Part shown: positions 13,246 through 42,282 of the stretch, in pieces
Layout: each line of letters begins with the position of its first letter
Position numbering within the stretch: the first letter of the stretch is position 1
Assembly: GCA_963989245.1 (NCBI GenBank)
Contig: OZ022342.1
Span: 12,728,797 to 12,792,796 of the forward strand
Direction of reading: 5' to 3'
Source: Nansenia antarctica
Lineage: Eukaryota; Chordata; Actinopteri; Argentiniformes; Microstomatidae
Length of the DNA stretch: 64,000 nt
Position numbers and translations under genes: made by a program
Notes under the pieces: generated by a model
The model's input: the letters and a program-made list of their open reading frames with translations, nothing else
The model's database searches: none
What the model was told of the DNA's origin: nothing

Positions 13246-13730
13246 TACATGGAAACGAGTACCTCGTCTTTGAAAGTCGAGTTTCACAGTCATATTTTGG
13301 GTTAATTAAAATCTCTCCCTCAAACTGATTTGATGTACAGCCGCAGTTTTGTTAGTTGTGCACTCTACCTCTCTTTCTCCTTCTCATGCTGTCCCTATTT
13401 CCCCCTGTTCACCTTCTCTGTCTCTTAACCACTTTCATTAACTTAATTAAGATATCACCGGGGGGGAAATGACTACCGTTCTTTAATACAGAGCTGCCAC
13501 TACCAGCCCATTGAGTTTGTCTGAAGGACTGGTTGCATAGCAACGCAACAGCGAATTATTTCAGCCACATTCAGGGGACGGACGGAACTCGATCTGAAAT
13601 TATTGCGAATTATGAAAACAAGCCCGAATTACCTGTAATCGAGTTTCATGGAATACCCCCCGGCAAGATAAAATAAATAAAAGTCAAAAAGTCAATTTAG
13701 CGCTATGTGTGAAGGAAGAGAGAGGGGGGT

Positions 13731-13749
13731 TGTGGTTGTGTGTGTATGT

Positions 13750-13780
<31 letters not shown>

Positions 13781-13786
13781 GGGGGG
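13731..13786. repeat. (GT)n followed by a G homopolymer
   Basis: A GT run passes directly into more than 20 consecutive G residues. It sits at the 3' edge of the reverse-oriented LINE and probably grew next to its tail. Confidence 0.9.
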
Positions 13787-13794
13787 ATCAACAG

Positions 13795-14700
13795 GAACAA
13801 CAGTCAACAGTGATCTATGAAGTTTCTGTTTGAAAATACTAAGTGATGTGAGTGCTGTGAGTTTGAGTGTGTCTTGTTGTTTGCAATCATTTGCTGTAGC
13901 AAAACGGAAGGAGTTGCAGCCAAAAACAGTGCGGGCTTTTGGGACGATGAGCCTGATGAGATCCCTAGACGTTGAGTGGTAACCATTGTGAGAGACGTGC
14001 AGGAGAGATGAGAGGTAGAGAGGTGTTTTTCCCAGGATTGTCTTATAAATGAATTGAAGCCAGTGAAGAAGCCGCCTGGTATGAAGGGAGGGCCAGTCCA
14101 CCAGTTTATAGAGATCGCAGTGGTGAGTAGTGAAGGGTGTACCAGTGGTGAGTAGTGAAGGGTGCACCAGTGGTGAGTAGTGAAGGGTGCACCAGTGGTG
14201 AGTAGTGAAGGGTGTACCAGTGGTGAGTAGTGAAGGGTGTACCAGTGGTGAGTAGTGAAGGGTGTACCAGTGGTGAGTAGTGAAGGGTGTACCAGTGGTG
14301 AGTAGTGAAGGGTGCACCAGTGGTGAGTAGTGAAGGGTGTACCAGTGGTGAGTAGTGAAGGGTGCACCAGTGGTGAGTAGTGAAGGGTGTACCAGTGGTG
14401 AGTAGTGAAGGGTGCACCAGTGGTGAGTAGTGAAGGGTGCACCAGTGGTGAGTAGTGAAGGGTGCACCAGTGGTGAGTAGTGAAGGGTGCACCAGTGGTG
14501 AGTAGTGAAGGGTGCACCAGTGGTGAGTAGTGAAGGTTGCACCAGTGGCAAAGCGAATGTCTGAGTGGTGGAGTGTGTCAAGTTTCGTAAGGGCACTCTT
14601 TGATGCCATTTTATAGATTGTGTCGCCGTAGTCCAGCATAGGAAGTATGGTCATCTTCACAAGGGTGTGTTTGGCAAGTAGCCTATACAACCTGATGCAG
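13795..14700 (-). mobile_element. Non-LTR retrotransposon (LINE) fragment, RT C-terminal part
   Basis: Read on the minus strand, 14690 to about 14550 encodes a reverse transcriptase C-terminal stretch (MLDYGDTIY, then LDTLHHSDIRFATG). From about 14120 to 13800 it continues with TTHHCDLYKLVDWPS, then LHTRRLLHWLQFIYKTILGK and NSFRFATAND. Motifs of this kind are typical of the C-terminal region of CR1/L2-type LINEs in fish. A 25-bp minisatellite has expanded within the coding region and shifted the frame, so the copy is dead. Confidence 0.8.
14119..14548. repeat. 25-bp minisatellite born inside the LINE
   Basis: Seventeen copies of a 25-bp unit containing GTGAGTAGTGAAGGGTG (C/T at one position, one copy GGTTG) lie exactly where the LINE codes for its APFTTHHC segment. 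The unit on the minus strand codes for that same segment, so the array arose by amplification of element sequence. Because 25 is not a multiple of 3, the three minus-strand frames all stay open across the array and give three overlapping false ORFs of 194 to 297 codons. Confidence 0.93.
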
Positions 14701-15044
14701 GAGGAGTCAGACCTACCTCATCCACAAAGCTGCAACCTTGCTTCGCTGGTTGTACACTGAATGCCCTCTCTTGTTCAGTTAATAATTCCACTGGCATGTC
14801 CATATCCAGCTTTCAAGCTCACAATTGTTCTGCGACGGGCCTCTGACTGGTCAGGGTATGACTCTTAGAAAGCTGCATGCCTTGTGTCGCCGAAGATTGT
14901 AATTTTTTTTGCAACAGCTACCGTTTCATTGCAAAAGAGGCATAGGCTACAGGTTTAGCATTACTGAAAGTGTACTTGTCAGTCCATTCTTCATCAAACT
15001 GGACTTGGACTTGGACTGACTTGAACTTGGACTGACTCACCACC

Positions 15045-15130
15045 GCCTGAAAACACCACCACTAGTGTGCCCTTGAGTAAGGCATTAGGCCTAAATTACT
15101 CCAGGGAGAACTGCCCTGTCATCTCTAATT
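15045..15130 (+). mobile_element. SINE fragment
   Basis: The segment CACCACTAGTGTGCCCTTGA followed by an AATTACTCCAGGGAGA block matches the copy at 63823-64000. The tRNA head is missing and the 3' end is replaced by an (AT)n repeat. Confidence 0.8.
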
Positions 15131-15152
15131 GTAAATCGTTTTGATGGATATA

Positions 15153-15155
15153 TAC

Positions 15156-15202
<47 letters not shown>
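15153..15202. repeat. (TA)n microsatellite
   Basis: About 25 TA units, followed by related GATATA steps, at the truncated 3' end of the SINE fragment. Confidence 0.95.
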
Positions 15203-15206
<4 letters not shown>

Positions 15207-16336
15207 TACAGATATAGATATAGAGTGTATAGCGTGTATGCTTAAAATTCTGGCCTTTGAACAAATGTAATTGGTGACCCCTGACCTAGGGTGTTGTCAG
15301 TTCATCCAGACATTTCAAACTAATTTATTAGTTATTTAGCAATGTACAACATCTCCCAGTAAGCATCTTTAGCAATGCTGGCAGAAACAGTAGACAGCAG
15401 TTAGCCCACTATTTCCTCTTACAACATAAATTACTGTAATTGAAGTGTTAGGTGTCTACATTGGAAACATACACATATTAATGGGTTGTTTAATGCAACA
15501 GTTTTAATTGGTCCATTACAATGCAAGTGAACATTGTATCCTTATTCCTCTATTTCTGAATGTATGTTATGAATAATAGACCTGGATCTTTTACTGACCG
15601 TGATCTGACCATGAAAAAACAGGAAGTCAGAGTTTAATTAGGGCTTAAAGTGTTTACTGACCACATGAGGTCACATTATCAAGAAAAACTCCTGACCCTT
15701 ATGTTATGAGATACATTACATCACAGAGCCTTTGGGGGTTTGGGCAGTAAAGGCACTGTCTGTACAGTACAGTAAGTAGAGTTCATGTTGGATTTTAGAG
15801 AGGAAAGACACCACAGTGCTTTGTAGCTATGATCGATTTCTGCTCAATGAAGCAATAAGCTTCTCTACCTTGCATCAAAACTGCGGGGGATTTATAAAAG
15901 TATCAGGTGCTTTGCCTCATCCAGCGTCATCATACAGGGCCATTTCCTCCTTGTGTCTGTGTTTATGAGGCCTAACCTTGCCCTCTTACGGCTTTGAAGG
16001 AAGACATTTGTGATGAGAGGAGAAAGGCTGTCGCCTAACTGAGACAGGGCAATCATTTCACTCATCTCCTCCATAGTCCTCTCACTCTTATTTATTTACG
16101 CCCCTCTTTATTTGTCTCTTCACCATTATCTCACATGCAGCCTTCTTTCAGGAATCGCGAATTGTGGACTTCCGACACCTCTTTTTTAAATATATATTAG
16201 AGGAGATGATGGATGTGTCTGTGCTTGTCCCATCTGTTATCCTTACCCCTGTGTACTGTACATACACCACCGAGAGCTCTCTCTGGCAAATAAGCAACGA
16301 GTTCTGTCACCTATTAATGCAAGTGAAAACTCTGTG

Positions 16337-16344
16337 TGTTTGTG

Positions 16345-16388
<44 letters not shown>

Positions 16389-16408
16389 TGTGTGTGTGTG
16401 TGTGTGCA
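16337..16408. repeat. (TG)n(TGCG)n compound microsatellite
   Basis: A TG run with a central block of seven or so TGCG units. The alternating purine-pyrimidine pattern continues throughout. Confidence 0.95.
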
Positions 16409-17164
16409 ATGAGACACAGAGCTGCCCTCCTCTAGGTTTATGAGAGGCCATTCTCAATCCCCCAAAACATGACTGATGTGAGAAATATGGTGGAAACTGG
16501 TCCATGCTAACACCAAACCAATGATTTTCAACGCCATTAGGGAGGGTGAAAGAGTTCCTACTTTGGGGTGATTGTTGAAGTTGTGAATATATCTATCTAG
16601 TGGTGTTGTGAACATTTCACTCACTGAACTGAGTGTCACTGAATACACCCCAGTTGTTCTGCTTTAATTGGAATTGCTAGATATTGTCACAAGGGAATTG
16701 TATACTATAAACTATACACATGCATAGTACATAATACATACGGCACTCATTATCTTTTCCTCACACTCTATTTTCCCTACTGGCTTAGTGACCACCATCC
16801 TCTTTTATCAGTAAGTGTCACATCATGCAAATGATGCACTATGGGATGGATGTAGCTTATACATATTCGTATGTATTCATATACAAGGCATTGTGATCAT
16901 AAATAATGTTGACAGTCTGTCATGGTAGACCAGCAGGATTTTGATGACGGGTATTCATGGTGGTATGTACTATATTGGGTATATGATGGGTATACAAAAT
17001 GGTGGACTATAGCTCGTCGAAGGCATACCCTCTCCATCAGTGTCATAATCATTACATTAGTCCCAGCAAGGTCTTACAGTAATCACATGTATGCAATCAA
17101 TGGATGCACTGCATGTGACCTTTTCATGTACGGTATGTATTGTCATGTCCCTATGAATCTGTCC

Positions 17165-17235
17165 AGTGTCTACACAACGTTTGCAGGAAAAGTGCTATAT
17201 AAATAAAAGTTATTATTATTATTATTATTATTATT
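17165..17235 (+). mobile_element. LINE 3' tail
   Basis: AACGTTTGCAGGAAAAGTGC, then AAATAAAAGTTATTATTATT with an (ATT)n terminus, matches the tail of the longer copy at 56205-56545. Confidence 0.75.
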
Positions 17236-18151
17236 ACACCAGAATACATTCCCTGAGAGAGCAAAATAGATCTAATCGTCATGGGATTGTACACACCAAT
17301 GTGAAAAAAAGGACTACAGGATTAAATATGAATTGAAAAACAGATCAAACAGTTCCTCCTACCGCCCTAATCACTTTCCCCACCTACAGTACCTTGGTTG
17401 GTGTTGAGGAAGTGTTAATGAGGCATCTCTAATATGTGTCATTGGCTGATGATACTGAAGTCATTATGAAGTGAAGATAACCATTGGGATTTTTACAGTA
17501 TTAGCATTAATAAGTATAATGCATATTTCATGCATTAAAATGCATTTTTATAGCTATTACGGCATTATAAATGTGCTTATAATGCATTAACGGTGTAATG
17601 CAAGAGGGTATTCATAGGAAATTCACAAGACATTTTACCAGGTTGTTTAGTTTTCCATCAGTATTCAACACACACAATAGGCTGCATGTAAACTCAAAAG
17701 TGCCCAGGCCAAGAAAGGTGTAAAAAAACAACAACAGTAAAAATGTTATCATTTGATAAAAATGTGCTTCATATTACCAGGAAGATACGTTTGTTTCAGT
17801 TGTCTGGGAGAGAGAGAAGGGGGGTCAGATAGAAGGAGAAAGAAATAGAGATAGCGAGGGGTGATGGCAATGAATTGTGTCTGTGTGATGTTTGGGAGCC
17901 CTTTGGGGGTAGCAGGGTTGGGCCCAGCTGCAGAGAGAGTGGGAGAGGACAACAAAGAGGGAGGGTATCTCTCTTGGCACATTACTCTGGTGAGACAGAG
18001 GGGACGAGGCTGTACCCTGGAGATGACAGAGCAAAGAAGCTGCTAGGAGTGTTAATATAAAAAGACAACACTGGGATATGAAACCAGACATTATCGTATG
18101 GCAGTTTACCAGCATCTCTCTCTCTTTCATTCTCTGTCACTCCCTCACTCT

Positions 18152-18154
18152 CCT

Positions 18155-18214
<60 letters not shown>

Positions 18215-18243
18215 TCTATATATATATATATCTCTCCTTCTCT

Positions 18244-18298
<55 letters not shown>

Positions 18299-18313
18299 TG
18301 TGTGTGTGTCCAC
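18152..18313. repeat. (CT)n(TA)n(GT)n compound microsatellite
   Basis: A CT run, a short TA run and a GT run follow one another. They create a 161-codon minus-strand ORF that is low-complexity over nearly half its length. Confidence 0.95.
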
Positions 18314-19222
18314 TTTATGTAGGATGTTATGCTTCTAATCTTCTCAATATCAATGAGGGACTCAATAACTACCATAAATGCAAAACAATCAAACTGTTCA
18401 TGGTCACTTTTCTGTGTGAGGACTAAATGTGGGCTATTGTAATCTGTGACAGAGAAGTGGAATGAGCCCTGAGGGAAAAGAGTGGGGGGATGGTGGAAGA
18501 TAGAATGGAGAGAGAGCAGGTTATTGAAGCAATGTTTGAACGGATACAGAAAACCACCTGCATATATAAAATCATGGAGAATGACAAAATTAAGTGGCAC
18601 AGTTCTTCCCATACGGGTAAGGTGATGCACAAATAAAGCTTCGTCAGAATGTATTTGTTAAGACAGTTTAGGCATGGTAGTAGCAGCTTTACAGAAGATA
18701 CAGAAACAGTCGGCAATCACATAGAAACAGATACTGTACAGTGAGGAACTGAAGGGGAACATGTAAAAATAACTTTTAGATTACATTTCTGTCATTTAGC
18801 AGACACTTCTATAGAGAGGTCTGAGGAAAAGGAGCCCAGGTGTACAGGTGTAGGGAGATGGGTCTGTGGAAGATAGTATTGACCTGACTATTGACCTGAT
18901 AGTATTGACCTGAAGCTCATTCCACAACTGGGGCAAGAAGAGAGAGAAGGGCTGTGACAGATGTGTGACCAATAGGTCCTCATAGAAATGGCGGTGCCAA
19001 GTGACCAGCAGAGGTGGCAGTACATGTTTGTGCTGAGGTTCGGGGACTGACCATTTCTTGCAGATTGGGAGAGGCTGTTCCCTTTACTGACCTGTAGGCT
19101 TGCACCAAAGTTGTGTGTTGTGCGTTTTTCTGATGCAAGCTGCTACTGCTAACATGAAATGTTGTCCCATAAAAGTAAGGTTCACACACTCATTACAGTA
19201 CCATAGGCAGACTGGTCTTATC

Positions 19223-19350
<128 letters not shown>

Positions 19351-20239
19351 GAACAAAGATACAGTGGGAGGCTGAAGGAGAGAGGGCACAGTGATTATGT
19401 AATGCTGGCTCACTGGCCTGGCGTACCCTCTGTGCCAGGCGGACTCAAACTGTTCTTAGTGGGACCTTGTCCTTGTTTAACAGCAAGGACACCAAGGGCC
19501 TACGAGCAGGTGGGGAGAAGGTCAGGTGGTAGGCCTTCCCTCTGCATGGAGGATCAGGTCTGACACGATGACACTGCTCCTCCATTATAGACCCAGGACC
19601 TGACAGCACATCATTCACGGAACTGCACAAGAGATTCAAACACGTACACACACACATAGACACACACACACACACACATATGTGTTTGTTATATCCCTGT
19701 GCTCCGGTCTACCTCTCCACAACAACATGTCCTGCAGGGAACAGCAACATGCCCTGTCCTGTAAGCAGATAGCACTGTGGCCCCCATGTGAGGCTTCCGC
19801 TGCCCAGTCAGCCAGCTGGATGGATAGAGGCTTCTCTGGTGCCTTGGCTAGCTAGCTACAGCACCGGGCCCTGCCTGGAGTCAAGTACATGTGGCGCTGC
19901 ATCACTGCAGAAGCTTGGAGAGATGGCCTTATCTTACAGCAGCATCTTCTCCAAATACATCACTGACTGAAGATAATAAGTTTTTTAATTTTTATTTAAG
20001 ACAGTGTGTAATTGCAGTGCAATGGTGTTTGAGTTTGATGTCTCTCTCTACTCTGGGATCGTTTATTTTCCCTGCCATCTACAGTACTTTGAGGCTGAAT
20101 TCAGCATCAAGCCTGATCAATATAATCACCAACTGACCAAGTATATGTGGTGTCAATTACATGAATGAGATAAAATCCTTGCAGATACTGGAATCATACA
20201 TCCTCATACACTGCCTATGTGAAGGACATTAGTTTCTGC

Positions 20240-20253
20240 AGCAGTCATTTCCA

Positions 20254-20288
<35 letters not shown>

Positions 20289-20480
20289 TGCAAATGTTGC
20301 AGCTCAAAGTGCTCCAATCATTATATAATCATAATTTAATTATTTAGTCATTTAAAGGCAATATTAAAAAGATGGGTTTTTAGTCTTGACTTGAACATAT
20401 TTGCTGAGGTTGCATCCCTAATGTAAACTGGCAGTGCATTTCACAATCTGGGTGCATAAAATGAGAATGCAGCCTCACCA
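20240..20480 (-). mobile_element. LINE 3' end, reverse orientation
   Basis: On the minus strand this reads as the same LINE as 56205-56545: a coding remnant for a FGEAAFSF..WNALPVYIRD..FKSRLKTHLF-like stretch, then the tail AGCACTTTGAGCTGCAACAT and an (ATT)n terminus. Motifs of this kind end the ORF2 of CR1/L2-like elements. Confidence 0.75.
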
Positions 20481-20710
20481 AATCTCTTCTTTTGTACATC
20501 TGTGATACACAGAGAAAACCAGTGTCAAAAGACCTGAGAGCTCTATTGGGCTGATAATGATGCTTCTAAAAGGCTTGTTCCTGACAGAAGAACAGGGTCT
20601 ACGGTAATCACCATCTCTATTTTGTGCATTTATGTATAACCGTGCCAAGACATTCCCAGTCACAGGATTTGCAAGAGTGTCTCTCTTCCGTCCGAGTAGA
20701 CTGTATGACT

Positions 20711-21286
20711 TACACTATATGGACAAAAGTATGTGGACACAATTATCGTCTGGGGCTGTTTTCATGGTTTGGGCTAGGCCCCTTAGTTCCAGTGAAGGGA
20801 AATCTTAATGCTCCAGCATACAATGCGATTCTAGAGAATTGTATGCTTCCAACTTTGTGGCAACAGTTTGGGGAAGGCCCTTTCCAGTTTCAGCTTCATG
20901 ACAATGCCCCCATACACAAAGTGAGCTCCATAATGACATGGTTTGCAGAGTTTGGTCTGGGAGAACTTGACTGGCCTGCACACAGAGCTCTGACCTCAAC
21001 CCCATCGAACACCTTTGGGATGAATTGGAACGCCGGCTGCGAGCCAGTCCTTCTCGCCCAACATCAGTGCCTGACCTCATTAATGCTCTTGTGGCTGAAT
21101 GGGAGCAAATCCCCGCAACCATATTCTAAGATCTAGTAGAAAGTCTTCCCAGAAGAATGGAAGCTGTTATAGCAGCAAAGGTGGGACCAACTCCATATTA
21201 ATGCCCATGGTTTTGGAATGAGAAGTTCAACAAGCATATATGGGTGTGATATTCAAGTGTCCCAATACTTTTGTCCATATAGTGTA
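20711..21286 (+). mobile_element. Internally deleted Tc1/mariner element with both ends
   Basis: The left end is TACACTATATGGACAAAAGT and the right end is its inverted copy; over 30 bp the ends differ at two positions. TA dinucleotides at both edges fit Tc1 insertion. Only the second half of the transposase gene remains, with recognisable FSWFGLGPLVPVKGNLNA, the HDNAP block holding a catalytic aspartate, and a decayed block with the final acidic residue. Stops and frameshifts interrupt it. The N-terminal DNA-binding half has been deleted, so the copy is non-autonomous. Confidence 0.92.
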
Positions 21287-22109
21287 TGTTAAGAATTTGT
21301 GTAATTGGCTAAAGTTATTTTTGGCATTGAATACAAACGCTGAAGAGTTTGATATGAGCCCAACTATTGATGTTGATACTCAGTCAAGCCTGACCAGCTC
21401 TCTCTCTTCTACCCCACTTTCTCTCTCTACACGCTCTCCCTCCCTCTTTTATTTCACTTCTCCTTGCTCCATCCCGCATCCTCCCTTTCTCTCTATCAGG
21501 GGAAGAAATGTCCATATGATAATATGGTTATTGTTTGAGAGAGTGTGTGATTTCAACACACCGCTGATCTGGTGATTGATTTTGATGTCTCACTATGTGA
21601 TCGTTTACTTTCGCTGCCATCTACTTTCAGACCAAATCAATCTTTATACAGCATCACCTGAAGGGACACAGCAGAGGTCATCTGAGGCCTCTTTTGTGCT
21701 CTGACCCATGATTGGTGTTTTTGCCAATTGAGTTTGAACAGGTGAGAATTGAGAGAGACGAATTGGTAATTAGGGTGTGGCATTTTGACGGCCACGGCGT
21801 TATGATTGCTTGCAAAAAAAAGAGTCATCTTTACCACTCGGTAGCTATCGCTCAGATTTACTTTAGCTAGCAATCATAACAGTGACATTGTTTACTTTTT
21901 ACATTCTGCAGTTTATGATGTATGGACTTTCATAGCGTATTAGGAATCAGAAGTGATGAGGTGGTCATAATGGAATGATGATGAGGATGATGATGATTAC
22001 ATTCAGTCAGGACACTGGTTAGCATTAGGGTCCCTAGACCAGAGGGAGGACAGCCAACACCACTTCCAGTAGCCTCTTTTGGTCCCTTATCCAAGGATCT
22101 ACCTAGGCA
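21287..22109. other. Gene-free stretch
   Basis: Nothing recognised beyond a CT-rich block at 21395-21500. Confidence 0.5.
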
Positions 22110-22275
22110 TTCATTTGACCATTTAGCAGACACTTTTATCCAAAGCAATTTACAATTAGAGATTACGGGGACAGTCTCCCTGGAGTAATTTGGGTGAAGT
22201 GCCTTACTCGAGGGCACACTAACTCATGATCGTCTGATCACCAGTCCAACTCACTATCCAGTAGCCCACCATTAC
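22110..22275 (-). mobile_element. SINE, reverse orientation
   Basis: It contains CATTTAGCAGACACTTTTAT, a SINE/LINE-type 3' tail in reverse, then CCTGGAGTAATTTGGGTGAA and CCTTACTCGAGGGCACACTA. This is the same family as 15045-15130 and 63823-64000. Confidence 0.8.
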
Positions 22276-23879
22276 CTCTCTTAGCATACCCTTCTTAGTT
22301 TCCCAGACAAGCCCGCAGTGGGATGGAAGGGGGTGTGGTGTGGTTGCAATTGAAGAGTAGGCAACTGATACCTCTTTAAATCACCACACAATGCTCACCC
22401 AGGATTAAAAGATTACAAACAATTATCATCAACCCAAATGTTTTATTACCTCCATTAAGGCAGAAGGTCCTCAGCAATGTGAGATGAATAGAGACAAATA
22501 TGATTAGCATTTTGTCAGCAGCCCTCCTCATAAATAAATTGATTAGATTTCGGTCTCCTGTTTATCGTCCTCCGGAAAGATTTCTGATGCCAGATGTAGC
22601 AGTGTGAACATGGCAACGTGTATTACCTCAGTATGTACAGTATGTCTTTGTTGAATATATCCATGTCTGTGTTATGTTATTTTAGAGCGTTTGTGTTACA
22701 TTGTGGCCCATATTTATTAAACGTTTGCTCCAGATGCAAAGCCTGCACCTGTTTTGTTTTTCCAATAGGCCATTCGGATAAAAGCTGATTCAGGAAGAAC
22801 ATTCTGTTATTGTTTATGGACAATGTACTGCATAACAAAGTGCAAAACTAGTTTTCTCCTATTACATGGGACAATAACCTCCCCCACGGATACTAGTTGT
22901 TGTTATGTCCTGTTGTGTACATGTCTCTGTAAAATGCAATAAAAATATTAACCATAAAAAAAAGAAGGGTAAGCACTAGCTTCCGTGTTCAAATTCAGTG
23001 TATTCAACAACAGTTATGTCGTAACTCTGACCGCTTAATTTGCAGAATGTTTTTCCTTTCCAGATTTTGTTTTACTCTGTCATACTCTTTATTTGACTAT
23101 GTTTAATTCCATTTGTAAAAAGGAATTAGACAAGTTATTAAAAAAAAAAAAAACAGGTGTACATGGTGCAAACGCTTAGTAAATCATAATGAAGAGTTTC
23201 ATTGCAAAATGCTAAATCCTACTTTCTCTTGTATTAAATGATTGCTGTTATGACGTAAAAACCCTGTAGCGTACATTTGAAAGGAGATTTTCTATTTTAT
23301 TTGCTTACATAATACACACATTCTTGAACTTGATTTAATCTTGAATTAATCTTGTATCATAAATGTAACATGGGTAACGTATACACCATTTTGGAATGAA
23401 ACTCTTGAAATATTCCTGCGTTGTTGTTATTTTTGAGGGGTTGTATTCCATTGTGTGTCTCCCTTATTTTTGTTTTGTGTTTCTCTGGTTTTGGTGTTAA
23501 GGGTGAAGGATTTGAGGAGAGGCGCTAATGGCTGACATTGGGTTTCTGCCTCCTGACCTGAGCTGACATGAAAGAGTTTCCTCCCCACGTATTTAAAAAT
23601 TCAAAACGGGTCGGGGATTAAATATTTAGCACTGCAGACTTGAGAATCTAGTCCGCTGAGGGATGAGAATCTTGGGAGTGTTCCTGACCTGCGGTCCTCA
23701 GAGAGGTAGGTGTGTGTGAGGCAGTGTTTGAGACATGAAATGTGACAATGGATCATATGGATGTGCAAACCTATGTCTGTTTACATAAAGACCCGCAGCT
23801 GTTAGTGTCTGAAATCTTCCACTCCGTAGGATCATGCTGGACGTATCTCCCATATGAGACATGGCAACACAAGATGGGA
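22276..23879. other. Gene-free stretch upstream of the first visible bean1 exon
   Basis: No exon was recognised. AATAAAAATATT with an A-rich tail near 22938 and a poly-A run at 23140 look like retroposon ends. A better conserved-looking block at 23500-23660 might be regulatory but cannot be tested here. Confidence 0.4.
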
Positions 23880-23887
23880 ATGTAAAC

Positions 23888-24374
23888 TAGGGATGCTCCG
23901 ATCTGGATTTTTGGGGCCGATACCGATCACCGATTTTTTTCCTCAAGATCAACCGATACCGATACCGATACCGATTTTTAAAAAAATACATAACTTTAGG
24001 CCTACTGACTGGATAGCCTACATATTTTTTGCTTTTTAGACAAAAGTTTTGATCCATTAGGCACCAAGCAAACGCAGACCCATTTTTATGGCATAGTAAA
24101 AGTCTGGCCTATCACCCAGTTAGGGCCTGAAGCCCAAGTCAGTCGATATGGCTGTATAAAAGACATCATAAACGTGGCCTTCATGGTTTACATACTGTTA
24201 CGTCCTCCTATGTTTTCTGTTCAGTTATCTGTCTTCCCCAGGGGAAGAAAAAAAAAGAAAGAAAAAAAAAAAGATCGGTTTTTGCGATCGGCCATTTTTA
24301 CCGATCACCGATCGAGTCATTTGGAGTGAAATCGGCCGATTTAAATCGGTGGCCGATAAATCGGAGCATCCCTA
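23888..24374. mobile_element. hAT MITE with intact 8-bp target duplication
   Basis: The 487-bp element begins TAGGGATGCTCCGAT and ends ATCGGAGCATCCCTA. ATGTAAAC is present directly on both sides (23880-23887 and 24375-24382), the 8-bp duplication expected of hAT transposition. The subterminal regions carry repeated CCGATA and ATCGG motifs, probable transposase-binding sites. No transposase ORF remains. It lies about 220 bp upstream of the first recognised bean1 exon. Confidence 0.95.
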
Positions 24375-24591
24375 ATGTAAACCTGAAAAAATATACTTTT
24401 CGTGCTTTACAGCTAATAGAAATTGACATAAGTGCTTTCTCTCTCCCCCTCACTCTACCATTCCTGTCTCTCCATCACTTTCTCTTTCTCTCCTTTCCCT
24501 CTCCCGTTCTCTCTCTCTCTCCACATTCTCCCTCTATCTCTTATTCCACACCCCCCTCTCCCTCCAATATCCTGGTTGTGCCTCCCCCTGT

Positions 24592-41005
<16,414 letters not shown>

Positions 41006-42282
41006 AGCTGCACTTCCTCCTCACTGCTCTCTGTTCGAACAGCAACACAGCCCTTTACTCGGAGTAGGGTAGGGTAACACTCTCCGTTGCTTTCACCAGT
41101 GTCCCATTGTGCATGAACGACAGTGTATATATAAACGAGATGGACTTTCTGGACCAAAGATGAACGTTTAGGGTTTAACCCTTTACCAGAGCCTCCAATC
41201 CCTTACCTCTTAGACAAGGTGTGTCCCGACTACAAGACACCCAGCATCTATGATGGACTCTCCCTTTACAACTGGGACACTGCCATGAAACACAGGGCTA
41301 ACTGTAAACCTGGGGTGGGGAGAGATGGGGGGGTCTATCCAAAGGGAATTCACCTCATACTTAGCTGTGAATTAAACATGACTTTAGGAAGTGTTTTCCT
41401 GCCCTCTCACTGCAGGTTTTCTGGTAAGCACTGGAGCACTAACAAGCACTTCAGTGATTTCAAATACTGTAGATTGTACTGTTAACACATCCTCATAATA
41501 ATGCAAAAGCTCTTGAAAAAACACACAAAGGAAAGACTTCCTATTATTTAACATTCCATGACAATATTCCCATGTTATTGCAATCATTCCTTCTACATTC
41601 AAACAATATTGAAGAAAATATGTAGCAGATTTGTTGACTCCTTGTTTATGGCAATGCATTGTTGTAGATGTACTTTTGTGTGTGTTCTTTTCTTTTCTTT
41701 TTGCACTATTATATGAAATTAAGTATTTTAGATATATGATTTTGTATGATTTCAGGATATAAGCAGTTTAATTTGAGCTGGAACTCCCCCTACGGGGCTG
41801 TGGTCCGTTTTGATCCTGACTGCATTGTTTCAGTCTCTGAATGTGCGCTGGCAGGCATTCCTCTTCTGTTCTTTGTCATTACTCCTCTTTTGTGAAGAGA
41901 ATCACTGTGAGTTTGGTTTAGTTGTCCAAAGGTTCAATTAAAATGAACTTAACTCATTCACATATTCACATTATGAAACAACCTGTGGCTGAGATACAGT
42001 GGCGACTTGAAGAACTGGGACATGCCTATTGTTTGGTGTAAAGGGCTCAGGCAACATTTTGTAGAGAGGCACATCTAACTGTAATACATCATTACCAAAT
42101 CCAATATAATTAGTAATAAATATATATGTATTGCAATTTACTGTAATGAGGGATTTACTTTCTTTAAGCACTGACAACTTGAATATGCCAACAAGCAATT
42201 TTAGGTCTACTGTATAGTCAGCCTATGTACATAATATTTATCTAAATGCTGGAATTGCTTTACACTGTAGCGATGATACCTT
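41006..42282 (+). other. bean1: bean1 3' untranslated region and flank
   Basis: No further coding sequence follows the TAG at 41003. An ATTAAA signal lies near 41937; later AATAAA signals at 43393 and 43896 could serve longer transcripts. The exact end cannot be set. Confidence 0.5.

Noticed and set aside
13703..14690. Three overlapping minus-strand ORFs of 194 to 297 codons rich in HHW and LHYSPLVHP
   Set aside because: They are the three frames of a 25-bp tandem repeat inside a LINE; the non-repeat parts are reverse transcriptase sequence in different frames.
20624..21136. A 170-codon ORF as a host gene
   Set aside because: It translates Tc1 transposase sequence in shifting frames between Tc1 inverted ends.
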